A stretch of DNA of 64,000 nt from Hydrogenobaculum sp. Y04AAS1 (GTDB lineage Bacteria; Aquificota; Aquificia; Aquificales; Aquificaceae). The translations under genes and the position numbers were made by a program. The stretch covers positions 806,001-870,000 of the forward strand of contig NC_011126.1 in assembly GCF_000020785.1 (NCBI RefSeq), written 5' to 3'. Below are positions 38,460-46,915 of the stretch, piece after piece. Positions within the stretch are counted from its first letter, which is position 1. Each line of letters begins with the position of its first letter. The notes under the pieces are model-generated. The model searched no databases and was not told where the DNA came from. It saw only the letters and a program-made list of their open reading frames with translations.

Positions 38460-39044
38460 TTACTCACTATAAAGATCTTTTACTAACTCTTCCTTTACTT
38501 CTTGCGGTATCTCTTGTTTTATATTTATATCTTTATGGTTTATCTCTATGAAAGCTTTTTCATTTTTAAAAAGCTCTTTTTGATGGTTGTCAAAATCGAA
38601 TTTTATGAAGTGGATTGTGGCAGCCTTACCAAATTTATAATCCATATCACTTTGCTCGTTGGCTTTTGCTTTTATCTTTTGGTCTTTGAAAGATATAAAA
38701 ATACCATCGTGTATTCCAACAAGTTCTTTTAATTTACGCTTTCTTTCGTTCTCATCTGGTATTTCTATAAAAAGTGTGGCGCTTAGCTGGTTTTGTTCTG
38801 GTATCAAATCGTTGTAAACCTCTATTTCAAAATTTATATCTTCGTCTTTTACCATGCGCTCAGCTCTTATCATTTCCTGGATTTGAAACCATACGCTAAA
38901 TGTATTTTCAAAAAATAAGTGAAATATATCACCTGCAAAAATGCTTCTTTTTTTCTTTATACCTAAAAGCTCTTTCACTTTCTCGGGTCTTGCCTTTTCA
39001 TACTCGTATAAGTTTAATATATTTTCATAGTTTATTTTTTTCAT
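38460..39044 (-). CDS. DUF3501-type protein
   Basis: The 194-residue cytoplasmic protein looks like the DUF3501 family, judged by INYENILNLYEYEKARPEK, KKRSIFAGDIFHLFFENT, VWFQIQEMIRAERM and ELVGIHDGIFISF. No catalytic motif is clear. DUF3501 genes commonly follow rubrerythrin and a GlpC-like Fe-S oxidoreductase, exactly the order here, which supports the assignment. It overlaps the Fe-S gene by 4 bases. Confidence 0.7.
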   Translation of the reverse strand: MKKINYENILNLYEYEKARPEKVKELLGIKKKRSIFAGDIFHLFFENTFSVWFQIQEMIRAERMVKDEDINFEIEVYNDLIPEQNQLSATLFIEIPDENERKRKLKELVGIHDGIFISFKDQKIKAKANEQSDMDYKFGKAATIHFIKFDFDNHQKELFKNEKAFIEINHKDINIKQEIPQEVKEELVKDLYSE

Positions 39045-40330
39045 AACACATCTCCATAAGCCATAGATAATACTTCTATTGGGCTTTTAACTACCCTTGT
39101 GGTATTTAGTTCTATAAAATTTCCCGCCAAAGGACAGTCTGAAACTACCAAATCTGCCTTTTGGTTTAATATATTATCAAACAAAGGCTTTCCTACACCA
39201 ACGGCCATATCAAAAGTATCTTTTTTAACACCAAAAGTACCATCATGTCCAGAGCACATCTCTACTATCCTTACTTTTGTATTTGGTATCATCCTCATTA
39301 GCGCTGCAGATTTATAACCAACTCCTAAAGACTTTAAATGACAAGCTATATGATAATCTATCTTACCCATATGGTTTTTAAAATCTTTATTAAAAAGATT
39401 TTCTTGATTTAAAGAAAACAAATAATCTCCTATTTCATAAACCTTTTCAGATAGCTCTTTAGATTCTGGTGTTCTTAAAAGCAAAGGATACTCATGTTTA
39501 AGTTGCAATGCACACGTTGGTACTGGCACTATCACATCGTAGCCGTTTCTTACGTAGTCTATCATCATATCTACGTTGTATTTGGCTTTTTTGATGGAGC
39601 TATTTAAATCTCCTATATCAAAAAATGGTATACCGCAGCAATTTTGCTCTGGCACTTCTACATGTATACTATTTTTGTAAAGTACATGTAAAAGGGCTTT
39701 ACCTTTTTCAAGAAAGTTGTAATTTAATAAACATGTATAAAATAAAACAGCTTTTCTAACTGGTTTTTTTATCGGCATCAAGTTATCTTTTAAAAAGCTT
39801 TTAAAAGAATGTTCGTTTATAGGTGGTAGCTTTGCCCTTTGGTCAATACCTGCCGTTTTTTCCATTATAAATCTAACTGGTTTTACGTCCATTGTTTTAT
39901 TTACAACTTTTCCAAACGGTACAGACAATTTACCCACCAAATCTGTGTCAAGCATAAGTCTGTCAGTTATTTTAGCAACTTGATTTTTAAATTTTATAGC
40001 TTTATATCTCAAAGATAAATGAGGAAAATCTAATTTCCACTCATGGGGCGGTGTGTAAGGACATTTAAAATAGCATTGCTTGCAATGAAAACAAAGCTCC
40101 AAAGGTTTTGCCAGCTCTTCTTTTGTAAGAGCTTCTATATTATCGTTTTTCTTATCTACAGCGTCAAAAAGCGCCGGAAAAGAAGGACAAAAATTTACAC
40201 ACATCCTACAATCTTTACACTTTAAATAAACTCTCTTAACTTCTTCATAAAGAGCTTCTTCATTGTAAAATTTTGGATCATCCAAATCAAAGTTAAACTC
40301 CTTTAATCCACCTATTGACATTTCAGGCAT
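39041..40330 (-). CDS. GlpC/HdrD-like Fe-S oxidoreductase with two CCG-type domains
   Basis: The 429-residue protein has two N-terminal 4Fe-4S motifs (CKDCRMCVNFCPSFP near residue 35 and CFHCKQCYFKCPYTPP near 80) and two cysteine-rich domains of the heterodisulfide-reductase type. The first holds QNCCGIPFFDIGD; the second reads EMCSGHDGTFG in place of a full CCG. Related proteins pass electrons to quinone or rubrerythrin. AGAGGTG precedes ATG 40330. The upstream GTG at 40336 lies within that site, so 40330 is preferred. It lies 83 bases downstream of rubrerythrin, past the terminator at 40375. Confidence 0.82.
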   Translation of the reverse strand: MPEMSIGGLKEFNFDLDDPKFYNEEALYEEVKRVYLKCKDCRMCVNFCPSFPALFDAVDKKNDNIEALTKEELAKPLELCFHCKQCYFKCPYTPPHEWKLDFPHLSLRYKAIKFKNQVAKITDRLMLDTDLVGKLSVPFGKVVNKTMDVKPVRFIMEKTAGIDQRAKLPPINEHSFKSFLKDNLMPIKKPVRKAVLFYTCLLNYNFLEKGKALLHVLYKNSIHVEVPEQNCCGIPFFDIGDLNSSIKKAKYNVDMMIDYVRNGYDVIVPVPTCALQLKHEYPLLLRTPESKELSEKVYEIGDYLFSLNQENLFNKDFKNHMGKIDYHIACHLKSLGVGYKSAALMRMIPNTKVRIVEMCSGHDGTFGVKKDTFDMAVGVGKPLFDNILNQKADLVVSDCPLAGNFIELNTTRVVKSPIEVLSMAYGDVL

Positions 40331-40374
40331 AAACACCTCTTATAAAACTATAATTTTTTCTGTTAAATTACTTA

Positions 40375-40401
40375 TAAAAAAGGAGGGCTTTGGCCCCTCC
40401 T
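40375..40401 (-). terminator. Hairpin terminator after the rubrerythrin gene
   Basis: On the minus strand AGGAGGG pairs with CCCTCCT across a 7-base loop, followed by a run of T. It lies between rubrerythrin and the Fe-S gene, so the cluster may be partly read through or use separate promoters. Confidence 0.8.
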
Positions 40402-40413
40402 ATTTTGTTATTA

Positions 40414-40848
40414 TTAGCCGTTCTTTACGCTTTCTAGAACCTTTTGGAACCTACCAGCATGAGATTTTTCTGCTTTTGCCAATGTTTCAAACCAAGCTGC
40501 TATATCATCAAAACCTTCTTCCCTAGCGGTTTTTGCAAAACCAGGATACATTTCAGAATATTCGTAAACCTCACCAGCTACAGCAGACTCTAGCATTCCT
40601 TCAAGAGTTGACATCGGCTTATCGGTAGCTGGGTCTACGCCGTTGTATTTTCTTAGATAATCAAGATGTCCAAACGCATGTCCAGTTTCGCCTTCTGCCG
40701 TTTCTCTAAAGTTGTTGGCTACATCTGGATAGCCTTGAATATCGGCTTCTCTTGCAAAATACAGATATCTTCTGTTTGCTTGGGATTCCCCAGCAAATGC
40801 ATGTTTGAGACACTCAAGTGTCTTTGTGCCTTTTAAGTCCTTGCTCAT
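40414..40848 (-). CDS. Rubrerythrin without rubredoxin domain
   Basis: This is a 144-residue diiron protein that reduces peroxide in anaerobes and microaerophiles. The iron ligands are in the helices AFAGESQANRRYLYFAREA, TAEGETGHAFGHLDYLRK, VAGEVYEYSEMYP and LAKAEKSHAGRF. The protein ends in VLESVKNG with no rubredoxin Cys4 tail, so it resembles sulerythrin-type short forms. ATG 40848 follows a strong GGAGG; the frame extends further upstream, but that part is probably untranslated. The Fe-S protein next to it may supply electrons in place of rubredoxin. Confidence 0.92.
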   Translation of the reverse strand: MSKDLKGTKTLECLKHAFAGESQANRRYLYFAREADIQGYPDVANNFRETAEGETGHAFGHLDYLRKYNGVDPATDKPMSTLEGMLESAVAGEVYEYSEMYPGFAKTAREEGFDDIAAWFETLAKAEKSHAGRFQKVLESVKNG

Positions 40849-40982
40849 AAGCCTTACCTCCTTTAAAATAAATTTTAATTTAGAACTATTCTTAATTATA
40901 AAATATAAAATCAAAAAAACAATGATTATATGTCATAAATTTTGTTTTTTAATAAATATATGAAAATTTTATATTGTAATGT

Positions 40983-40988
40983 TAATAT
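40983..40988 (+). promoter_or_regulatory. -10-like TAATAT, 7 bases before the lipoprotein gene
   Basis: TAATAT, then ATTTGTT, then ATG 40996. It is weaker than other examples. Confidence 0.35.
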
Positions 40989-40995
40989 ATTTGTT

Positions 40996-41394
40996 ATGAG
41001 GAAAAAAATTTCAGTTATTTTTGGTGTGGTTGCAACAATAATATTTTTATCTGGATGTTCTCCTCAAACCATAAACAACAATAATCCTGAAACTGTATTA
41101 AAAAACTTTGACAAAGATATAGAAAATGGTGATTTTAAAGACGCTGCAAAACTTCTAAATCCAGATACCGTATCTTCAAGAGGCAAGATATGGGCAGAAA
41201 GATGGGTAAAGCTAAACACTTACAACGTAAAAAGCATAACCATAAAAGATATACGTATTTTGGGAGGCACTGCACACGCAACTGTAAACATAACATATAA
41301 AGACGGCAAAACCCAAAAAAATGCTATAGATCTCATCAAAAACAACGGCACTTGGTATATAAGTCCATCTTTTAGCTTTAAGGAGGGTAAATAA
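40996..41394 (+). CDS. Small lipoprotein, DUF4878-like
   Basis: The 132-residue protein has a lipoprotein signal with lipobox Leu-Ser-Gly-Cys (IIFLSGCSPQ). The remainder resembles NTF2-like DUF4878 domains: PETVLKNFDKDIENGDFKDA, AAKLLNPDTVSSR, ITYKDGKTQKNAIDLIKNNG and GTWYISPSF. The frame opens at 40942, but ATG 40996 begins the signal peptide. The stop overlaps the next gene (TAATG). Function is unknown. Confidence 0.68.
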   Translation: MRKKISVIFGVVATIIFLSGCSPQTINNNNPETVLKNFDKDIENGDFKDAAKLLNPDTVSSRGKIWAERWVKLNTYNVKSITIKDIRILGGTAHATVNITYKDGKTQKNAIDLIKNNGTWYISPSFSFKEGK

Positions 41395-42182
41395 TGAATT
41401 CTATCAGCATATGGGAAATTTTTAAAAGCTTGTTCGATTATACTCAAGCATTTATAACAAAAAAACCTGGCCCAGTTATAATTTATATAACGTTGGTACT
41501 GCTTTTTAGCCTTGTAGATAACTACATACCCAAAGAATTTATCTTTATAAATATAGGATTTTCAATATTTTGGACACTAATTTCCAACGCCTTTTTAATA
41601 CATATAGGCCACATAGTAAAAGATAACAAAGATATTATTTCCTTTGAAAAAGCCATAAAACAAAGGATTACTATAGATTTTTTTACACAACATTGGAAAG
41701 AGTCTTTAGGTATGATGTTTGGCAATGCTATAGTATTTTTCATAATTTTTTTAGGAGAAGCTTTAGTGTTAAATTTTAGTGGCTTCTTAACAGCTTACTA
41801 TGCTACAAAAAATCATGATATCTTTGCTATAAATTATACAGTTCCAGTAGCTTTAGGCCTTATTTTCGTAATAACAACGCTTTCCATGATATCCTACGTA
41901 GCACCTTATGTGTATGCTGGAGTTTATACTGCAGATAGTTTTAAGGAGGCTTTTGCAAGGGTATTTGATCTTATATCCTTTGGAGTTTGGAAAAAAACTC
42001 TGAACCTTCAGTATTTTTTTGATATTAGCATGTGGCTTGTTTACTCTACTATGGTCATTGTTATGATAATACCGCTTATGTTTTACGCTATCGTTGCACC
42101 TTTTGGACTTATAGTACTAGCTATATACATCATACAATTTCCTATGTTTAGTGTTATGATAAGATATTGGAGAAGCGAATAG
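41394..42182 (+). CDS. Polytopic membrane protein, unknown function
   Basis: This 262-residue protein has about six hydrophobic helices, for example PVIIYITLVLLFSLVDNY, the segment around 90-130, and the last two helices near 220-255. It resembles DUF4013-like membrane proteins, which often share the pattern of Phe-rich helices and YVAPYVYAGVYTADSF, but I cannot assign it. GGAGG is present 7-11 bases upstream in the previous gene. It overlaps the lipoprotein gene by one base and precedes the pseudopilin genes by 4 bases, so it may belong to the same transport system. Confidence 0.6.
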   Translation: MNSISIWEIFKSLFDYTQAFITKKPGPVIIYITLVLLFSLVDNYIPKEFIFINIGFSIFWTLISNAFLIHIGHIVKDNKDIISFEKAIKQRITIDFFTQHWKESLGMMFGNAIVFFIIFLGEALVLNFSGFLTAYYATKNHDIFAINYTVPVALGLIFVITTLSMISYVAPYVYAGVYTADSFKEAFARVFDLISFGVWKKTLNLQYFFDISMWLVYSTMVIVMIIPLMFYAIVAPFGLIVLAIYIIQFPMFSVMIRYWRSE

Positions 42183-42186
42183 ACCG

Positions 42187-42621
42187 ATGCTAATTTCTTC
42201 GAACTCATCGCTCAAAGAGCTACACAAAAAGGGATTTACTCTTATTGAGCTTTTAGTAGTAATAGTGATAATAGGTATACTTTCTGCTATAATAATACCG
42301 CGTATCACAAATAGAATTGGAGAAGCAAAAATAAAAGCTACAAAAGTCCAGCTAAAAAATCTTCAGGGAGCTTTAGAACAGTATTATATAGATACTGGCA
42401 TGTACCCTACAACAGCACAAGGGCTTCAAGCTTTAGTAGAAAAGCCTACAATACCACCAATTCCAGAAAATTGGCATCAAGAGCTAGACAAAATCCCCAC
42501 CGACGGCTGGGGACACAAGTTTTACTATATCTCACCAGCTCCCAATCATCCTTACGACCTTTTTGCTAAAACTCCAGATGGTAAAAAAATAGATGTATGG
42601 ACAATGCATCTCAAAAAATAA
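42187..42621 (+). CDS. gspG: Type II secretion major pseudopilin GspG-like
   Basis: The 144-residue product has a prepilin leader ending KKG, cleaved before FTLIELLVVIVIIGILSAII, with Glu at position 5 of the mature protein. The GspG-specific features are the ALEQYYIDTGMYPTTAQGL stretch, LVEKPTIPP and DGWGHKFYYISPAP. GspG forms the pseudopilus that pushes substrates through the outer membrane. ATG 42187 follows the upstream stop by 4 bases. It is followed by two further pseudopilins. Confidence 0.9.
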   Translation: MLISSNSSLKELHKKGFTLIELLVVIVIIGILSAIIIPRITNRIGEAKIKATKVQLKNLQGALEQYYIDTGMYPTTAQGLQALVEKPTIPPIPENWHQELDKIPTDGWGHKFYYISPAPNHPYDLFAKTPDGKKIDVWTMHLKK

Positions 42622-42877
42622 TCAAAAAGGCTTTACGCTTTTAGAAACTATAGCAGCCTTCGTGGTGTTTGTAGTGATGATAGCAGGAGCTTATTCTCTT
42701 CTAATTCAAGCTATAAAACTCCATGAAAGACAACAAACTCTAACAAAAGATGCTTTTATTCTATTCAACAAGCTAAAATATACTTCTAAACATACCTCCA
42801 TAAAACATATTCATCATTTTAACTATCAAGTGATTCGGTACCACAACCTAAAAGTGGTAAAATTTTTACCCCAATGA
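42593..42877 (+). CDS. Minor pseudopilin (GspI-like)
   Basis: This 94-residue product has a prepilin leader with NNQKG followed by FTLLETIAAFVVFVVMIAGA. Glu at mature position 5 is present. The short C-terminal part is His- and Lys-rich with no clear fold. The length and position (after gspG) suggest GspI. It overlaps gspG by 29 bases and the next gene by 4. Its small size is near the lower limit for the family. Confidence 0.72.
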   Translation: MYGQCISKNNQKGFTLLETIAAFVVFVVMIAGAYSLLIQAIKLHERQQTLTKDAFILFNKLKYTSKHTSIKHIHHFNYQVIRYHNLKVVKFLPQ

Positions 42878-43359
42878 AATGTTATAAAGAAAAAGCTTTT
42901 GGTTTTACGCTTTTGGAAATATTGGTGGTTATCGTTATCGTATCTTTGTTTTTCAGTACATTGATAGGGTCTTATTTTTTTATAGTTAAAAAAAGCCTAA
43001 AAACCATGAAAGACTCTAAAAATCTTTATAACTACGCAAAGGCTATATATAATTTAGAAAATGCTATAAAATGCTCAAAAAGTATAAAAATAGACAATTC
43101 AAAAAACTTTTCTACATTATATCTATATACATACTGTGGTATATATAAAGGTTTTTCAAAGGAGGTCTTTTTCGTAAAAGATAATACGTTGTACATTTAC
43201 GCTTATCCGTACGAGTTTGGAGATATCTTTTTTTACGATGAAAAAAAAGCCATAAAGTTAATACCTATAACAAATTTTAGAGCAGAGTTTATTAACAACG
43301 ATTTAATCAAGTTTAATATAAATAACAAACATTTTATAGTGCCTATTTTGATAAAATAA
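42874..43359 (+). CDS. Minor pseudopilin (GspJ-like)
   Basis: The 161-residue product has a short prepilin leader (KEKAFG) and then FTLLEILVVIVIVSLFFSTL. The following domain contains strands and a Cys pair (KCSKS and YCG). The size and position suggest GspJ or a type IV minor pilin. Start overlap is ATGA with the previous gene. Cleavage after Gly9 is predicted. Confidence 0.72.
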   Translation: MKCYKEKAFGFTLLEILVVIVIVSLFFSTLIGSYFFIVKKSLKTMKDSKNLYNYAKAIYNLENAIKCSKSIKIDNSKNFSTLYLYTYCGIYKGFSKEVFFVKDNTLYIYAYPYEFGDIFFYDEKKAIKLIPITNFRAEFINNDLIKFNINNKHFIVPILIK

Positions 43360-43364
43360 AAATT

Positions 43365-44012
43365 ATGTTTAACACAAAAAATGCGATAACAATACTTCTG
43401 ATAGTCTTGGGCTTAACGCTTTTTTACCTTTGGTATAGCACTTGGCACAGAAATATATCTACAAATAGTTTAAACAGACAACTTATCCAAGAGAAAATAA
43501 ACAACCCTCCCACTTACAAGCCAATAAGCAATCAACCTACCAAAGGAGCAAACGCTGAACTACCAAACAACACAATAAACCTAGCTAAAAGCACAAACCA
43601 GACCCAAACATCTACAAACAAAGAACAAAGCAATACAAACAAAGTTAATACTAAAGCCTCGGGAAAAACTATACCAAAAAAACCTTTACATTTAAAAACT
43701 AAAAGAGCTGTTGTTTATAGAAACAAAATTTCAAGACCAATAATAAAAAAACCTAATATAAAGAAGCCTACTAAACCGTACGCAGAAAAATCTTTTTCAA
43801 AATCAAACTCTGGTATAAAGCTTCAGGCCCAGAAAAACTATAAAAACTATGAAAACAATATAAAGGGCATAAAATTGAAAAATGGTACTTACCAAGTAGG
43901 TGCTTTTAAACATCTTTACGATGCTTTGAGCCTCAGCATTGAATTAAAGTCAGAAGGGAAACGTGCAACAATTATCCATCAAAATGGATTTTATAAGGTG
44001 ATCGTTTATTAG
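43365..44012 (+). CDS. Membrane-anchored protein with short SPOR-like C-terminus
   Basis: This 215-residue protein has one N-terminal helix (AITILLIVLGLTLFYLWYS), a long Asn/Gln/Thr/Lys/Pro-rich linker (about 35-165) and a C-terminal domain starting GTYQVGAFKHLYDAL and ending NGFYKVIVY, which matches the SPOR pattern. SPOR domains bind glycan strands stripped of peptides at division sites. The neighbour encodes the amidase that makes such strands. A TAAAAT 7 bases before ATG could be coincidental, since the gap from the previous gene is only 5 bases. Confidence 0.7.
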   Translation: MFNTKNAITILLIVLGLTLFYLWYSTWHRNISTNSLNRQLIQEKINNPPTYKPISNQPTKGANAELPNNTINLAKSTNQTQTSTNKEQSNTNKVNTKASGKTIPKKPLHLKTKRAVVYRNKISRPIIKKPNIKKPTKPYAEKSFSKSNSGIKLQAQKNYKNYENNIKGIKLKNGTYQVGAFKHLYDALSLSIELKSEGKRATIIHQNGFYKVIVY

Positions 44013-45226
44013 CTACCTTTTAAAGCTAAATTGTTTTGTGGTGTTTTGTTGTGCTGACCAAAGAAATAATTTACTATGGCCTCGTACATTGCTTTCGCAA
44101 AAGCCCATTGGTAAGATGGGTTTGTAAGTTCTTTTACATCGTGAGGGTTGCTAATAAATCCAGTTTCCACTAAAACAGATGGTATACCAGGAGTTCTAAG
44201 TACTACAAAATTTCTTCTATGTATGTTGTGAATATCAACATGCTTATGCAAATCTTCGTCTAAGGTATAAGCTAAATCTTTAGCAAATTCAAAGCTTTGG
44301 TTTTTCGTAACATCCAAAGCCAATCTAGCTAACACTTTCTTAGCACTTAAGCTTGGCTCGTATAAAGCATTACCAAACACAAGATGAGAAAAGGCTTCGT
44401 TGTTTACCAACTCGTTGTACTTCATATTTATACCTGGAGTAGATAGAAAATATATGTTAGTGCCATGTGGCCACGTAATATGACCAGGTGCCATGTTGCA
44501 ATGTATGCTTATAAACAAATCCGCTCTATTTTCTATGGCTATCCTAGCCCTTTCTTGAAGCGGTACAAATACATCTTTATCCCTTGTCATTATTACTTTA
44601 AACCTTGGGTCATGTTTCAAGAAAAAATCCAACTTCTTACCTATAGACAATACAATATTTTTTTCTTCTACCCCACCTATTCCTATAGCACCAGAATCCT
44701 TACTGCCGTGTCCTGGATCTATCACCACCACTTTTACCCCATGTGGATGTGGTATATATTTGTAAGTTTTTTGAGGTTTTTCATAATTTTCTATAGCTTC
44801 CAAATACTTTTTATCTACTACGCTTAAAGGATCTTCACCTTTATCGTAAACCGTATTTTCCAAACTTGGTTTTTTCTTTAATAGGTAAGCGTACTTTGGA
44901 GATATTATATTTAAAATACTATCTTGAGAGGCCTTAGGCTTATATATATCTATTACTATTCTTTCTGGATTTTGTAACATAAAGCTTTTTACTGCAGCTG
45001 GTACGTATGTCATAGTATATATAAACTTTCTATCACCTATTTCTATAATAATGTTTCTACCCTCTTGACGTACTTTATATATATTTACATCTTTTACATC
45101 AAATACATAGCGTATTTTATCCTGATATAAACCCTTTCTTACATCTATTATCTTAGACCAAGAAAAACTAACAAAGCTAATCAAAAATATTACTAAAATC
45201 GTCAAGTATTTTTTCACTTTCTTCAT
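44009..45226 (-). CDS. N-acetylmuramoyl-L-alanine amidase (AmiC type)
   Basis: This exported amidase hydrolyses the amide link between MurNAc and the peptide. It has a signal peptide (residues 1-24), an AMIN domain with strands (about 25-115), and a C-terminal Amidase_3 domain: VVVIDPGHGSKDSGAIG, the zinc Glu in GGVEEKNIVLSIG, SIHCNMAPGH and VLVETGFISNP. All zinc ligands are visible. The length of 405 is normal. The 5' end overlaps the HerA-like gene by 50 bases, and the stop overlaps the SPOR gene by 4. Confidence 0.93.
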   Translation of the reverse strand: MKKVKKYLTILVIFLISFVSFSWSKIIDVRKGLYQDKIRYVFDVKDVNIYKVRQEGRNIIIEIGDRKFIYTMTYVPAAVKSFMLQNPERIVIDIYKPKASQDSILNIISPKYAYLLKKKPSLENTVYDKGEDPLSVVDKKYLEAIENYEKPQKTYKYIPHPHGVKVVVIDPGHGSKDSGAIGIGGVEEKNIVLSIGKKLDFFLKHDPRFKVIMTRDKDVFVPLQERARIAIENRADLFISIHCNMAPGHITWPHGTNIYFLSTPGINMKYNELVNNEAFSHLVFGNALYEPSLSAKKVLARLALDVTKNQSFEFAKDLAYTLDEDLHKHVDIHNIHRRNFVVLRTPGIPSVLVETGFISNPHDVKELTNPSYQWAFAKAMYEAIVNYFFGQHNKTPQNNLALKGS

Positions 45227-46892
45227 CGTCTTTCACCTCTTCTTTTCTTGTAGCCCAAGGCGGCATCGGTACACTTACCACGGTAGGAGTGGGTATATCC
45301 GGTTGATAAAGCACCATCGAACCTTTTTTCAGCATGCTTACCCTTTGTTTCAGGCTTTTAGAGAGAAAACCATATTGCTCGCCAGATAGCTCTGCTGTAT
45401 CAAGTCTACCTACCACTTTTACGGCACTGTTTGCCACTATACGCTTTTCTACCTCGCTGGCTGTCTGCTGAGCACCTATTAGTATCACACCAAGACTTCT
45501 GCCTCTTTCTGCTATATCAAGCAAAGTATCTTTTATAGGGCTCCATCCTTCTTTTGGAGCGTATTTATTTAATTCGTCTAAAAGCACAAAAATTTTAGGA
45601 TCAGATACACCACTTTCTTCCCTTTGTTTAAAGATTTTATCCAAAATAACACCAACCACAAACATCTTACCTACGCTATGAAGATCACTTATATCAATAA
45701 CGTTTAACGTATGCATATTTTCTACAAATTCCTTTGTAATGTTTTTAATATGCGTTGAAATCTCTCTCTTTATAAGATTCCTAATATATTTCTTACTAAA
45801 AGCAAACCTTCTCAAAAAAGCATCTATGCTCTGACTACTAGTGTTTCTACCAAACCACGAGTAATATCTTTCTTTATCATCATCCTTTTCATCATACACT
45901 TCTCGTAAAAGCTTATATAAATCATCTAAATCTTTAATCTCTCTTCCAGCTTTATCATCTATCAATGTGTCAATTCCTTTCGAAAGTTCGTAAAGCTTGC
46001 TGGCGACTCTGTCTATTATAAAGTTTAAATTTGATATTTCTTGATCGTTTTCTACAAACATATATTTTAAAAGTCTTTCTGAAGCAAAATCTCCCATACT
46101 AAAGCCATATTTATCTACATCGTATCTTGCAGCACCCATTGGGTTTTGAGAATCTGGTTTCTCTGGAGGACAGTAAAAAGCCACATCTTTAAAGGGCTTT
46201 GGCTCTAAGCCCATAATATCAAATTTTTTCTTATCTTCTCCTTTAAACCTTATATTTTCTTTGTCTAAAAATAATAAATCTTTTCCCTTTACGTTAAAAA
46301 TGACAAATTTTGGTTTATCTTGAGATTTCTGAATTATAGAATTTATCAAAAACAAAGAGTAAGAAGTTTTTGTAGCCACTCCAGACATCCCGCTTATAGA
46401 TATATGAGCACCATCTTTTCCATTTATAAAGTTGTAATTTATATATACTGGTAATCCATCTTGGGATAATCCAGCTGGAATTTTTGTTTCCATAGTGTCA
46501 AAAAATAAACCTTTGTCTCTATCTTCACCAAAAGCTTTAAAAACCTCATCACCGGGTTTTGGGGGTACGTAGTATTGGGGTTCTACGCGGTTTACATTTA
46601 TTTTTGCAAGATATACAGGATGCACTGGTAAAACACCTTCTTTTGCTTTTATCTCCTGGTAAAGTATGTCAACACCTTCCAAATATTTTGTAAGATCAAC
46701 CACAACCCCGTAAAATCTCACTTCTATATTTTCTTCATCTCTTTTAACAATAGACTTACACACCAATACATCATCAAGCTGTACAAAAGAGCTTTCATCT
46801 AAAAGCACATCAAAAGACAAAGGAGAAGCCGTCTTCACTACTATTCCAACTGGTTTATTGGACAAGTTATCCAAGCTTTTATCGGCTTTCAT
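45177..46892 (-). CDS. HerA/DUF87-like ATP-binding protein
   Basis: The 571-residue protein has an N-terminal HAS-barrel-like segment and a central HerA/DUF87 motor domain. The nucleotide loop is GMSGVATKTSYSLF near residue 170; it has Thr where the Walker A Gly before Lys is usual (ATKTS). Walker B is FVLLDELNKYAPKEGW, followed by ERGRSLGVILIGAQQTA, which matches HerA sensor motifs, and VGRLDTAELSGEQYGFL. HerA-type proteins are hexameric DNA translocases, often with NurA, which is not here. It is divergent from the PilT-like gene. Confidence 0.78.
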   Translation of the reverse strand: MKADKSLDNLSNKPVGIVVKTASPLSFDVLLDESSFVQLDDVLVCKSIVKRDEENIEVRFYGVVVDLTKYLEGVDILYQEIKAKEGVLPVHPVYLAKINVNRVEPQYYVPPKPGDEVFKAFGEDRDKGLFFDTMETKIPAGLSQDGLPVYINYNFINGKDGAHISISGMSGVATKTSYSLFLINSIIQKSQDKPKFVIFNVKGKDLLFLDKENIRFKGEDKKKFDIMGLEPKPFKDVAFYCPPEKPDSQNPMGAARYDVDKYGFSMGDFASERLLKYMFVENDQEISNLNFIIDRVASKLYELSKGIDTLIDDKAGREIKDLDDLYKLLREVYDEKDDDKERYYSWFGRNTSSQSIDAFLRRFAFSKKYIRNLIKREISTHIKNITKEFVENMHTLNVIDISDLHSVGKMFVVGVILDKIFKQREESGVSDPKIFVLLDELNKYAPKEGWSPIKDTLLDIAERGRSLGVILIGAQQTASEVEKRIVANSAVKVVGRLDTAELSGEQYGFLSKSLKQRVSMLKKGSMVLYQPDIPTPTVVSVPMPPWATRKEEVKDDEESEKILDDFSNIFD

Positions 46893-46915
46893 AGGAATAT
46901 ATTATAATAGATTTT
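46893..46915. promoter_or_regulatory. 23-bp divergent promoter with palindromic -10 ATTATAAT
   Basis: The palindrome ATTATAAT (46901-46908) supplies TATAAT to both strands. It lies 7 bases before the plus ATG at 46916 and 8 bases before the minus ATG at 46892. Neither gene has a Shine-Dalgarno. Confidence 0.55.
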
